42,500 nucleotides of DNA from Symbiodinium natans (Eukaryota; Sar; Dinophyceae; Suessiales; Symbiodiniaceae), in NCBI GenBank assembly GCA_905221605.1, contig CAJNDS010000361.1, positions 1 to 42,500 on the forward strand, in the 5' to 3' direction. Each line of letters starts with the position of its first letter. Position 1 is the stretch's first letter. Of this stretch, positions 1-10,434 are shown piece after piece. The position numbers and the translations under genes are program-made. The notes beneath the pieces are model-generated. The model was not told the origin of the DNA, searched no databases, and saw only the letters and a program-made list of their open reading frames with translations.

Positions 1-1520
1 CCCCCCACAAGGAAGGAGCCAGCCCCCCTTCCCTTTCAGGATCAAACTATTTAATGTATTTGAATTATTTGAACCATGTGCATCATGTAGTTCCACTCAC
101 CGAACTAAATAGTGTAAATTTCTTTAAATATGAAGGCCCCTCCATGTTGCAATTACCTACATTATTCATTCGCCCCAGAAGGAAGGAGCCAGGCCCCCCT
201 CCGCATTTCAGGATTTAAAGTTAAAGTATATAAATCATTCAAAGCAGTAAAAGTTTTCAAATTATGCAATTCGGGCAGTGATATGAACTTGAAAAGGGGA
301 ACACGGCCTGTGCTACTCTCAATGTCTCGCCTTGTCCCCCTCTCCTTCTTCAAATCCCTTTGTAGTTCTTCCTTTTCAATCCTCTCACCCTCCTCCTCCC
401 CTTCCAGTTTTGCGACATACCACCCAGGAGAGAAAAGAAAGACAGAGACGGAGACAGAGACACACGAGAGGGGTGTGGGGAATAGAGAAGAGTGAGGAGC
501 ATGGCGAGAAGAAGGTGTAAAGGTGTAAACCCCCCCGTCTCTCCTATGTTCTTGTCTAAACAGAGAAAGAGATAAGGGGAAAGCCAAGAGGCCCTCTCTC
601 TCCCACTGCCTATGCTTCTCTCCATGCCTTGCGTTGTTTCATTCACTTTCTCCTTCTGCAAATCTTTTGCAGGCCGATGCTCTTTTTTGTGCGGGCAGGT
701 GCCTCCAGGGGGGGACGCTGCCTTCATCTCATTCCGCCTTCCCGCACCACTTTTTAAAAATGAGGAGATAGGGAGAAAGAGAGACAGGGTCAGGGGGGAG
801 AGAAGAGGGAGGGGCAAGAACAAGGTTACAGCGCGGTTAACGACCCGACAAAAAAACACCTTGTTTTGAGGGGGTTGAAGTGTAAAACCTCGGTTTTGTC
901 GATGTTTCTGTGCGTGGTTGCTCAGTAGCGCATGTCGGAAAACCCCATTTTTACCGAGGGTTTTGATAATTTCGGCCGAATTCACTGTAAATGTTTTCGT
1001 GCACCCACGATTTTTCGACTTTCAGAAGTCGCTTTATTGGAGAAGTCTTTTTTTTTGTGGAAGTACATGTATTTACAGCGAATTTGCATGTTAAAACAGG
1101 TTTTGTGAGACGTTTATTCTTGAAAGCCCTTAGGTTACACGTTTCTGGACGAGTAGACAAGCAAGGGTTCAAGGCTGTCCGCTTGTATGGAAATGTTGGT
1201 ATTTACAGCGAATTTGCAAGTTCAGTTTAGTTCAGTGTTATAGCTTCGGGCTTGCATGGTGTATGGTTTAGGGTACATGGGCATAACGGTTTAAGCCTTC
1301 ACCGTGAACCTTAAACCCTATAAACTCTAAATTCGACAGAGTCAAAATTAGAACTTGGGCTTGCAGGACATTGTTGAGGTTTGCATACAGGAGAGCTTGG
1401 GGCGTACGCTGTCTTGTGTATTAAGGGTATATAGGCAGGACGGTTTCAGCGAAAACCCGAAATCTTAAACCGAACAAACCGAAACAGGGTTTAGGGTTTA
1501 GGGTTTAGGGTTCAGGGTTT
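1..1520. other. Region without a supported gene
   Basis: Open frames here are short, overlap on both strands and have purine- or pyrimidine-biased composition (RERQRRR / SPSPSS type peptides), so I do not call genes. Two loosely repeated motifs occur: AGGAAGGAGCCAG near the start and near 180, and TTTACAGCGAATTTGCA near 1070 and 1203. A telomere-like TTTAGGG run begins near 1490. Confidence 0.6.
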
Positions 1521-1949
1521 AGGGCAGATTGGCTGATCCGGGGGCCTGGTTGCAGAGCAGAGAGAGTCCCGTCCGAAACCCTGCACGCAGTCCAAGTGTC
1601 GTAACCATCCCCCCCCTCCCAAGTAGCACCCCTAAACCCGAAACCCGAAAAACACGCCTTTTCGGCGGGGTCGCTAACCGCGCCGTAAGCAAGAACAAGG
1701 TAGGAAGAACATGTAAATTCCTCTTCACTCTTTTCTCTTTTCCTCCTTCTTTTTCACGAAAGAGAAAACTGAGACGGACTTGAGAAGGGGGAAGCGAAGA
1801 GACCCGCTCTGTCCCACGGTTTATGCTCTTCTGTATGCCTCGCCCTGTCTCACTCCAAGCCTGCTTCAGAAAATCTCTTTCGTTGTAGCTCACGCTCCTC
1901 GTCTTCAAACTCTACTGCCCATAGAAGAAAACAGAGAGAAAGAGAGATA

Positions 1950-1957
1950 GAGCGAGA

Positions 1958-1993
<36 letters not shown>

Positions 1994-2080
1994 CGAGAGA
2001 GAGCGAGAGAGCGAGAACGAGCGAGCGAGCGAGCGAGCGAGAACGAGCGAGCGAACGAGAACGAGCGAGCGAGCTTGCGA
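1950..2080. repeat. GA and GAGC microsatellite
   Basis: A run of GA dinucleotides passes into GAGC/GAAC tetranucleotides. The long serine/leucine/arginine frames across it (SLSLSL, ARSLARS) are translations of the microsatellite and are not genes. Confidence 0.9.
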
Positions 2081-2087
2081 GTTGGCT

Positions 2088-2515
2088 CTTAGGCGCAAAG
2101 AATGAACCCAAAATCTTGGGGACCATGGCTTGGGATTTGACTTTTTGGAAGCAAAAATTGAACCCAACATCTTCGGGACCAGGGCTTGCGATTTGACTCT
2201 TTGGAACAAAAAGAACCCAAAATCTTAGGGACCAGGGCTTGCGATTTGACTTTTTGAGAGCACAAATGAACCCAAAATCTTAGGGACCAGGGCTTGCGAT
2301 TTGACTTTTTTGAGAGCAAAAATTGAACCCAAAATCTTCGGGACCAGGGCTTGCGATTTGACTCTTTGGAACAAAAATGAACCCAAAATCTTAGGGACCA
2401 GGGCTTGTGATTTGACTTTTTGGGAGCAAAAATGAACCAAAATTCTTAGGGAGCAGGGCTTGCGATTTGACTTTTTGAAGCAAAAATGAACCCAAAATCT
2501 TAGGGACCAGGGCAG
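2088..2515. repeat. Tandem repeat, unit about 60 bp
   Basis: About seven imperfect copies share the cores CCCAAAATCTTAGGGACCAG and GGCTTGCGATTTGACT followed by AGCAAAAATGAA. Units differ by small substitutions and indels. The minus-strand frames reading (P)KILGSF..KSQALVP are translations of the unit. Confidence 0.9.
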
Positions 2516-2800
2516 ATAGGAGGGCCTCTGGGCCTTTGCTTCCCACCGCAGCCCCGGAATAGGAGGGCCTCTGGGCCTTTGCTTCCCACGGCAGCCCAAA
2601 AAGTCCTAAGCGATAGGATGGCCTCTTGGCCTTTGCTTCCCACCGCAGCCCCAAAAAATCACAAGGGATAGGAAAGCCTCCGGGCCTTTGCTCCGCAGCC
2701 CAAAAAAAAACCTGCGCGATAGGATGGCCTCATTCGCCGTTGATTCCCACCGCAGCCCCAAGAATCGCAAGGGATAGGAGGGCCTCTAAAGGCCCCAGGC
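2516..2800. repeat. Tandem repeat with core GGCCTCTGGGCCTTTGCT
   Basis: Five or six imperfect units of about 50-60 bp contain GATAGGA(G/T)GGCCTC, GGGCCTTTGCTTCCCACC and GCAGCCCC. It directly follows the preceding satellite. No coding evidence. Confidence 0.8.
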
Positions 2801-2834
2801 CGGGTCCCCAAACCATTCAAACTATTCGAATCCC

Positions 2835-2962
2835 CCTCCCAATACTAAATTACGAGCCCGGGCCTCCCCCGAATACTAAATTACGAGCCCGGGCCTCCCC
2901 CCAATACTAAATTACGAGCCCGGGCTCGAAATTTAGTATTGGGGGGAGGCCCGGGCGTTTCC
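2835..2962. repeat. AATACTAAATTACGAGCCCG repeat ending in a palindrome
   Basis: Three direct copies of AATACTAAATTACGAGCCCG are followed by an inverted partner (CGGGCTCGAAATTTAGTATT, then GGGGGGAGGCCCGGGC), so the 3' end can fold back on the direct copies. Confidence 0.8.
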
Positions 2963-4222
2963 ATTTCAACCATTTTTTGTCATTTTAAAATAGCAAAAAA
3001 TGGTTGAAATGGAAAATCGGGCCATGGGGGAAAAGCCCCAAGCAATTAAAATGGTTGAAATGGTTGAAATGGAAAAGGCTTTTCCATTTCAACCATTTTT
3101 TACCATTTTAAAATGGAAAAAATGGTTGCAATGGAAAAGGCTTTTCCATTTCAACCATTTTTGCCATTTTAAAATGGAAAAAAAGGTTGAAATGGAAAAT
3201 CGGGCCTGGGGGGAAAAGCCCCAAGCAATTGAAATGGTTGAAATGGTTGAAATGGTTGAAATGGTTGAAATGGTTGAAATGGTTGGAATGGAAAAGGCTT
3301 TTCCATTTCAACCATTTTTTCCCATTTTGAAATGGAAAAAAAAGGTTGAAATGGAAAAGCCTTTTCCATTTCAACCATTTTTTTCCTTTCAAAATGGCAA
3401 AAAATGGTTGAAATGGAGAATCGGGCCTTGGGGGAAAGGCCCCAAGCAATTGAAATGGTTGAAATGGTTGAAATGGTTGAAATGGTTGAAATGGTTGAAA
3501 TGGAAAAGGCTTTTCCATTTCAACCATTTCTTTCCATTTCAAAATGGTAAAAAATGGTTGAAATGGAAAAGCCTTTTCCATTTTTAGCATTTTTCCCATT
3601 TTGTTTCCATTTCAACCATTTTCTCACATTTCAAAATGGTAAAAAATGGTTGAAATGGAAAAGGCTTTTCCATTTCACCCATTTCAACCATTTCAATTGC
3701 TTGGGGCTTTTCCCCCCAGGCCCGATTTTCCATTTCAACCATTTTTTGCCATTTTAAAATGGAAAAACATGGTTGAAATGGAAAAGGCTTTTCCATTTCA
3801 ACCATTTTTTCCATTTCAAAATGGGAAAAAATGGTTGAAATGGAAAAGCCTTTTCCATTTCAACCATTTCAACCATTTCAACCATTTCAACCATTTCAAT
3901 TGCTTGGGGCTTTTCCCACCAGGCCCGATTTTCCATTTCAACCATTTTTTTGCCATTTTGAAATGGAAAAAATGGTTGAAATGGAAAAGGCTTTTCCATT
4001 TCAACCTTTTTTTTCCATTTCAAAATGGGAAAAAATGGTTGAAATGGAAAAGCCTTTTCCATTTCAACCATTTCAACCATTTCAACCATTTCAACCATTT
4101 CAACCATTTCAATTGCTTGGGGCTTTTCCCCCCAGGCCCGATTTTCCATTTCAACAGTTTTTTTCCATTTCAAAATGGGAAAAAATTGTTGGAATGGAAA
4201 AGGCTTTTCCATTTCAACCAGA
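2962..4222. repeat. GGTTGAAAT / ATTTCAACC palindromic repeat array
   Basis: About 1.25 kb is built from the 9-mer GGTTGAAAT and its complement. Blocks of (TTGAAATGG)n alternate with blocks of (CCATTTCAA)n, joined by the palindromic spacers GGAAAAGGCTTTTCC and CCATTTTAAAATGG and by a CAATTGCTTGGGGCTTTTCC cassette that appears in both orientations. Every module is an inverted repeat. The MVEMEK and FPFQPF frames on both strands are translations of this array. No gene is supported. Confidence 0.95.
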
Positions 4223-4225
4223 GCC

Positions 4226-4402
4226 CTAGTACTAGTAATAGTAGTACTAGTACTAGTAGTACTAGTAGTACTAGTAGTACTACTAGTACTAGTACGCGTA
4301 CTAGTTCCAGTACCAGTACTAGTACTAGTACTACTAGCACTAGTACTAGTAAAGTAGTACTACTGCTACTATTAGTACTGCAATTACTACTACTACTGCT
4401 AC
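4226..4402. repeat. ACTAGT/TAGTAC array
   Basis: Irregular runs of ACTAGTA, TAGTACTAG and GTACTACT, almost self-complementary, abut the end of the GGTTGAAAT array. Compound microsatellite. Confidence 0.9.
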
Positions 4403-4607
4403 CCGAAAGAGAATACTCACATAGACCCTAAAGGTCCTACATACAAACCCCAAGAACCCTGAACCCTAAATCCCAAAGGTTTGGCAAGCCCTGCAAACCC
4501 TAAGCCTTATCCCTCCCCTGGCTTTTTAAAGGGCCGTTTCGATTTCAGCTCGCACTTCTGTTTCAGAGGTGTTTCTGAATTCACATCCAGTGGCAGCACA
4601 CCCTACT

Positions 4608-6325
4608 GGGGTTTAGGGTTTAGGAGTTTAGGGTTTAGGGTTTGTTCAAAGTTTAAAAGAAGATAGCGTCTCGGATCGTCAGCCAGGTGATCATAAGCAG
4701 CAGGACATTACAGGGAGGGGGGTTCAAGGGGGGGGGGGGGGGTTATGTAACCCTGAACCGTAAACCCTAAACCCTAAACCCCTAAACCCTGAATTCTGAA
4801 GGGGGGTGTTCAAAAATACTCCCCACCACTCCCAAAGGCTCCCGAAGCCTCCCTAAGGTTTTCTAGGTGCCTGCACCCCCATTGAGCCCCCTCCCTTAAG
4901 AAACCTGGGTTTAGGGTTTAGGGTTTAGGGTTTAGGGTTTAGGGTTTAGGGTTTTAGGTTTTAGGGTTTAGGGTTTAGGGTTTAGAGTTTAGGGATTAGG
5001 ATCCTATGAATTGAAGGACACGGCAGGATGCAGTTGCGATTGCAGCCGCTGCTGGCGATGCTCATCTTCTGGCATCTCAGCAGAACTCGCCGGCTCCATG
5101 GGGCGTTTGGGGTTTAGGGTTCAGGGTTCAGGGTTAGGGTTTAGGGTTTAGGGTTTAGGGTTTAGGGTTTAGGGTTTAGGGTTCAGGGAGTTCAGGGTTT
5201 AGGGTTTAGGGTTTAGGGTTTAGGGTTTAGGGTTCAGGGTATTAGTGTCCTCCATGCACATCCCCCGGATCTTTTGTCGGGCATTTTCCTAGTACCGCCC
5301 ATCAACCCTAAACCCTAAACCCTAAACCCTAAACCCTAAACCCTAATCCCTAAACCCTAAACCCTAAACCCTTTACAGCAGGGGCCGAGCAGCTACCAAC
5401 ATCTTCCCTGTGGAGTTTGAAACCTCCGATGAAAACACGTCGGGCGTCTCCCTTCAGCAACCGCCGTACAGCTTGGGATGTTTAACGGGTCATAGTACCC
5501 CCTATGTCAGAATTCCTATGAAGGACTGCTAGCTTCCGGGGACAACATCCCAACCAAACGCTCTAAACCCCTACACCCAGATCTCCGCGAAGGCTCGTGC
5601 TTCAAAGCGTCCTCCTCATTATCATCGGCATGTGGCTGCGCTCCTTCGGCGATTGCGATATAGCACCAAAGGCGCCCTAAACCGAACTAAACCTTAACCC
5701 GAGACCCTAAACCTAAATACAAAACCCTAAACCCTAAACCCTAAACCCTAAACCCTAAACCCTAAACCCTTCATACATCCCCATCCATGAGCCAGACAAA
5801 TCCCTGAGCCCAGGACATCCCAAAGCCTTCGCGATCGGAGGTCCTCCGCCCCCTTGAGACCCCCCCTCCCCAAAGCAAAGCACAAATCCCCAATCCCCAA
5901 TCCCTAAACCCTAAACCCTAAACCCTAACCCCTAAACACGTGTGTATGCGACTGAAGACTCGAATGATGAACATCTGCAAGCCCTAAAGCCCCTAATGCC
6001 CAAAAAGTTGCCCCTTAGACCCCTCGCCCCTAACACCGCCCCCCACGAAATACCAAAACCCTTTTGACCGAAACTCCCCCTAAGCCCCAAGCCCTTTATA
6101 ACACCTAAACCCGAAACCCTAAACTCCCCTAAGCCCCAAACCCTGAACTCCCGTAAACCCCCTAAACCCCCAAAAGCCTCCGGACTCTGCGCCCGAGGCA
6201 GCTGGGATTGGCTCTGGCGCTGTGCCGTGGAAGCGCTTGGGAGCCATCTTCTTTTTCGGGGTGTCCGGGTTTCGGGGTTTCGGGTTTCGGGTTTAGGGTT
6301 CAGGGTTAGGGTTTAGGGTGCTGCA
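4608..6325. repeat. Cluster of telomere-like TTTAGGG/CCCTAAA arrays
   Basis: Arrays in TTTAGGG orientation occur near 4610-4650, 4907-5000 and 5103-5240. Arrays in CCCTAAA orientation occur near 4758-4793, 5305-5370, 5715-5770 and 5900-5935. A mixed tail reaches 6320. The islands between them are 70-330 bp and some have an open, protein-like frame (for example 5,020-5,107, reading DAVAIAAAAGDAHLL on +), but no island could be chained by splice phase. Confidence 0.85.
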
Positions 6326-6418
6326 GTAGGGCTCCTTTTCCTTTCTGGTTGGTCTTAGTGTCGGGGGTCCGGTGGTTCTTAGGTCTGGCTCTCCTTTTGT
6401 CCCTTTCTTAGGTCTGGC

Positions 6419-6515
6419 TGGTCGTGTGGTCCTCTGGTCCTCTGGTCCCGTGGTCCTCTGGTCCCGTGGTCCTCTGGTCCCGTGGTCCTCTGGTCCCGTG
6501 GTCCTCTGGTCCTAG
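6419..6515. repeat. GTGGTCCTCTGGTCCC minisatellite
   Basis: Roughly five tandem copies of a 16-bp unit (GTGGTCCTCTGGTCCC) with slight variation at the ends. Confidence 0.85.
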
Positions 6516-7060
6516 CTTGCTTCACAGCATATGAACCTTTTAAAAGCCCATCATGCGATCATTGTTTTTGCAAATGTTTTTTTAGCCGTGCCAGCTTGCC
6601 TTAAATCATATGAGTCTTTTTAACGTTCGAAGCCCATCATGCGATCATTGTGTTTGCAATTGGGGGGGCTGCACCCCCCCTCAACCCCCCCCCCCCCCCC
6701 CCGCACGCTTGCTTTCAGCCATGCAAGCTAGCTCAAAGCAAATGAATCTTTTTTAAAACCCATCATGCGATCATTGTGTTTGCAAATGGAGGAAGGCGGG
6801 GGGGGCGGCGGCTGCGATCATTGTGTTTGCAGATGGGGGGGGGCTGCGCCCCCCCCAACCCCCCCGCTTCTTTTAATCCGTGCAAGCTTGCCTCGAATCA
6901 TATGAGTCTTGGAGTTCTTTTACACCCATCATGCGATCATTGTGCTTGCAAATGGGGGCGGGGCTGCGCCACCCCCAACCCCCCCCCGCTTGATTTAGGC
7001 CATGCAACCTTGCTTCAAAGAATAGTATGAGTCTTTTCAAAACCCATGCGATCGAGTCAG
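6516..7060. repeat. Imperfect tandem repeat, unit about 100-130 bp
   Basis: Four or five units each contain a CATATGA(G)TCTTTT-like stretch, then CCCATCATGCGATCATTGTG, TTGCAAATGGGGG, GGCTGCGCCCCCC and CCGTGCAAGCTTGC. Homopolymer G/C tracts vary in length between units. The C-rich and G-rich tracts flanking GCTGCGCC are mutually complementary. The short frames reading SCDHCACKWG are translations of the unit. Confidence 0.75.
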
Positions 7061-7560
7061 TAGCTTGATGCAAATGATAGTATGTAAAGCGTGTCAAAAG
7101 CCCGTGCATGCTGTAATTGCTAGGATTTTGCACACTGTCGAGCAGTCGAACGTACAGAAATACAATGATCTACAATTTTTCTGCAGTTTTGCAATGATTC
7201 AGGACCTCGAAACACGGAAATCACTGCAAATTGCAGTATTTACAGCGTATGAAAAGCCCGTGAACTAGGATTTGGCCCACTGTCAAGCAGGACGAACGTA
7301 CAGAAATACCATGATTTACAGGTTTTTTCTGCAGTCTCTGCAATGATTCTTGGAGCTCGAAACGCAAAAAAGCACTGCAAATTGCAGTATTTACGGCGCA
7401 TTAAAAGCCCGTGAATGCTGTAATTGCTGGGAATTTGTGCATTGTTTAGCAGGCGAACGTTCATAAACACCATGATTGACAGGTTTCGCTGCGGTGTTTG
7501 CAATGATTCAGGAGCTCCAAACGCGCCAAACCCTACAAATTACAGTATTTACAGCCCGTC
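7061..7560. repeat. Tandem repeat containing CAGTATTTACAGCG
   Basis: Three to four diverged units share GCAATGATTC, then an (G)AGCTCGAAACG-like stretch, ACTGCAAATTGCAGTATTTA, AAAGCCCGTGAA and a GAACGTACAGAAATAC-like stretch. AAATTGCAGTATTTACAG resembles the TTTACAGCGAATTTGCA motif near 1070 and 1203. No gene is supported. Confidence 0.7.
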
Positions 7561-7919
7561 GACCGCCCAGGTGTCGAGCCAGACCTAGGAAACAAAAAGA
7601 GAGCAGAGCCAGACCTAAGGAAAAAAAACCTCCGCCTAGTTTCGGGGGCGAGCAAGAGGCCTTAGGGTTGTGGGGGTGTGAGCTCGGAGGGCATCCAGTC
7701 TTAGGGCGGAAGAGGTGGTCGTTTTGAAGGGCTCCAGGGTTTGGGGGATTCTTCCCCTTCGTCTTCACAGGCGGAGGGGCCCCTCATCCCAAAAACCTTC
7801 GAGAAGCTACTAGAAAGCCTTGGCTTCCCAACCTCGCAGCCATGAACTTCTGGGTAACCCGAAACCCTAAACCCCAAACCCTAAACCCTAAACCCTAATA
7901 AACCCTAAACCCTAAACCC

Positions 7920-8015
7920 ATGAGGGCTTATAGGCTTACCCTCCCCCGACTGAGGCTCGTTGCTGTCCTGGTCCTTGCCTGGCCGCTCCGCTCCGTCGTC
8001 GCCCGGCCTCAACAT
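7920..8015 (+). CDS. Candidate first exon with signal peptide or leader
   Basis: The ATG at 7920 opens a frame of 57 codons ending in a TAA near 8091. The first ~32 residues (MRAYRLTLPRLRLVAVLVLA and on to ARPQH) form a classic leader: arginine-rich start, hydrophobic core LVAVLVLAW, then small residues and arginines. Downstream the frame becomes AT-richer and less protein-like. A donor such as CAG|GGTTC or CAGG|GTTC near 8016 would end the exon soon after the leader. It lies just after a CCCTAAA array, as do the recognised exons elsewhere in the window. It could start a secreted, membrane or plastid-targeted protein. Which downstream exons belong to it is unknown. Confidence 0.45.
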
Positions 8016-8586
8016 ATGAAGCAGGGTTCTTTGTGGTGCTTTACTGTAACTTTAGATCCTTACCTTTTTTGGATTTATTGGGTTTCTTATTAAGGCAGCT
8101 AAAAGTTTAGTTTCTTGCTACCCTCCTGAGTGCAGCCAAGAGGTTTATGTTATTGGTATTGGTGAGATGTAAACCCTTCATATACGGGTAGTTCTCCACA
8201 TTGGGGTCGTTTTTGTTGGGCCCCCGGTCTAGCCGGGCACCCATGAATGAGGGCCCCAAACAGGGATACATTTTGGAGAGCTACCCATTTAGGTTTGCTG
8301 GTACAGGGTTGATTTTTGAGGCTGAAGCATTGGCGGGCGCGCTCGAGGGTGGGTGAACATGAGGCCTACAGGCTACGATTGGTTTCTAGCGCTTCTCGCA
8401 GAAGTCAGAGAGTTTGCCCATGGACACGTTCAGGGTCTTTTCACTCTTGTTCCATGATTTTGGGTTTAGGGCTTCCTGCTAGACCCCGCCAAAGTACCCA
8501 GTAAGATGCCCCTGAGCCCCCGGGGAGCCGCCCTAAACCCGTTAACCCCCCCTTAAACCCCCCCTCAACCCCCCTCTCCGGCCAAG

Positions 8587-8674
8587 GCGTGGCTCAAAGA
8601 TTTCGGTCGAGGGGCCTACCGGCATCTGAGAGATCCCGACACGCGTCTGCGAGTGAAGACGCTTGGCTGTTGGG
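8587..8674 (+). CDS. Candidate internal exon
   Basis: After CCAAG|GCG the frame reads AWLKDFGRGAYRHLRDPDTR and continues LRVKTLGCW, ending at a possible donor GG|GTTGTA. The peptide has balanced composition and GC-rich codons, unlike the C-rich spacer around it. I do not recognise the family. The opposite strand is also open, which is common in these GC-rich islands. Confidence 0.45.
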
Positions 8675-8935
8675 GTTGTACAGGGTCTCATGGTTAGGGT
8701 TAAGGGTTTTGGGAGGTTTGGGGAGTTTAGGACTTGTGTAGAGGCACCCTGACAGCCCCAAGCAGGCCAGGCCCCTCAACCCCCCCCCCTCCCCCAAAAA
8801 AAATTGCGAAGCTGTAGCCCCCTTAAAGAAGCCCTAAAACCCTAAACCCTAAGCCCTAAAACTCCAAGCCCTAAACCCTAAACCTTGTGGATTTGGGGTT
8901 TAGGGAGTTCCTCGAGCCCTAAACTGAAGCCGAAA

Positions 8936-9201
8936 CCCGTTTAAGGATCTACACCGTGGTCCACTAGCTAGGGATTCCTAAACCCCAAACTGAACCCCAA
9001 ACCCTAAAGACACCGAAAACCCTAAAAACCCTAAAATCCCTAAACCCTCTGAATCCTCAACCCCTTCAAGGATCTACTAAAAACCCTAAAAACCCGAAAA
9101 ACCCTCTGAATCCTCAACCTCTTTAAGGATCTACACCCTGGTCTTCTCCCTCTTTCCCTTGCCCCAAACCCTAAACCCTCTGAATCCTCCTCCCCTTCAA
9201 G
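8936..9201 (+). repeat. Repeated copies of an intron-exon boundary
   Basis: The string AAGGATCTACACCCTGG, or part of it, occurs near 8943, 9069, 9123 and 9200, each preceded by a TTTAA or CTTCAA stretch and by telomere-like AAACCCTAAA or CCTCTGAATCCTC. Only the last copy continues into a full open exon. The earlier ones are truncated (the second-last stops after CTTTCCCTT). Confidence 0.75.
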
Positions 9202-9271
9202 GATCTACACCCTGGTCTTCTCCCTCTTTCCCTTTGGCCTGATCATGCCCATCTTCGGTCCCTGGGAGAGG
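9202..9271 (+). CDS. Candidate exon encoding a membrane segment
   Basis: After CTTCAAG| the frame reads IYTLVFSLFPFGLIMPIFGP followed by WER, a probable transmembrane helix with a trailing charged end. The exon closes in phase 0 at AGG|GTGCAA. The next block is a TTTAGGG array, matching the intron starts seen downstream. Confidence 0.5.
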
Positions 9272-9849
9272 GTGCAACTCTGGGTGAGGTGGAGGCACCC
9301 AAGAAAGCCCCGAAAGACCCCAAGGTTTAGGGTTTAGGGTTTAGGGTTTAGGGTTTAGGGTTTAGGGTTTAGGGTTTAGGGTTTAGGGGTTTAGGGGTTT
9401 CGGGTTTCGGGTTTAGGGCTTAGGGTTACCCTCAGCTCTACACCCCGAGGTTTAGGGTTCAGGGTTTAGGCATTAGGAACCCTCCCCCCAAAAAATAGTT
9501 CAGTCAGCATGTTGCTTAAAAACGCAGCAGATGACTCATAATAATCAATCCGCCTCCCTAACGAAAGATTCGGAAAGACTTTGGTCGTTGATCTTTGCCC
9601 GAGTGTGCGGTGGCTCCAATAGCACGGAGTTCATCCGAGAGCTGCCCCGTTGCCTTTGAACCGCATGCCTTGTGTTAGATGTTGCTGCTGCTGAACCGTG
9701 GGACGGTGACTTGGCGAGAAGATGCCCACAGAAATACACACAGATCTGTATTTATCTGTATACATATTTGCACAAACAGATAGACAGACAATACACGTTG
9801 ACAAGAATGTATGGCTGGACGTCGTTATTTGTTGCCTTCGGCCCCCCTA

Positions 9850-10012
9850 AACCCCAAACCCTAAACCCTAAACCCCAAACCCTAAACCCCAAACCCCAAA
9901 CCCCAAACCCTAAACCCCAAACCCCAAACCCTAAACCCTAAACCCTAAACCCTAAACCCTAAACCCTAAACCCTAAACCCTAAACCCTAAACCCTAAACC
10001 CTAACCCTAAAC
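9850..10012. repeat. CCCTAAA array
   Basis: About 20 units of the telomere-like heptamer, the first part mixed with CCCCAAA variants and the last part nearly pure. Confidence 0.95.
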
Positions 10013-10018
10013 CTGCAG

Positions 10019-10123
10019 CGCCCCACGATGCCTCCCTTACGCCGGCCAGGCCCTACAACATTGAAGCAGAGCTTCTCTGGCGCGGCAGCCTCGCCGCACT
10101 AGACAGGCTCATGAGGTCTTTGG
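10019..10123 (+). CDS. Candidate exon (PYNIEAELLWRGSLAALDRL)
   Basis: After CTGCAG| the frame reads through DASLTPARPYNIEAELL to LDRLMRSLG with no stop. A GC donor (TTTGG|GCTTTT) leaves one base, and that base plus GT from the candidate exon at 10369 gives glycine, so the two islands join in frame. The peptide looks like an amphipathic linker. Family not recognised. Confidence 0.5.
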
Positions 10124-10368
10124 GCTTTTCTAGGGCTCAAGGTTGAGGATGTTTGGGGTTTGGGGTTCTGAGGTTTCAGGTTCAAAGGTTGAAAAGTTTA
10201 GCTTTACGAGATTGAGAGGGCTCAATCGACCCCTTCAACGGCGCTTTTTTTTCAGCAAAGGTACTTTAGGGTTTAGGGGTTTAGGCTTTAAGGGCTTACC
10301 CTAAACCCTAAACTTGCTAAGGTTTTAAGGGGTTCAGGCTTGAGGGGGTCAGGGCTGCGTCCCCCAAG

Positions 10369-10434
10369 GTACCTTCGCCACCTTCTTCTTGTCCTTCTTC
10401 TTCGCGGCCGCCAACCCCAAGGCGGAGACCTTGG
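10369..10434 (+). CDS. Candidate exon encoding hydrophobic segment TFATFFLSFFFAAANPKAET
   Basis: Preceded by CCAAG| and closed by TTGG|GTACTT. The phase (1) matches the GC-donor end of the exon at 10019-10123. It contains a strongly hydrophobic segment followed by NPKAE. A frame shifted by one is also open but rich in leucine/arginine artefacts. Confidence 0.5.

Noticed and set aside
2088-2515. CRISPR-like repeat array
   Set aside because: The repeated part occupies nearly the whole unit with no unique spacers, in a eukaryotic context. A simple satellite.
3000-4431. Long frames on both strands (MVEMEK..., FPFQPF..., up to 261 codons)
   Set aside because: They translate the GGTTGAAAT repeat in every frame and strand. 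No independent coding signal.
5241-5310. Minus-strand exon ENARQKIRGMCMED
   Set aside because: Short and open on both strands. No splice partner identified.
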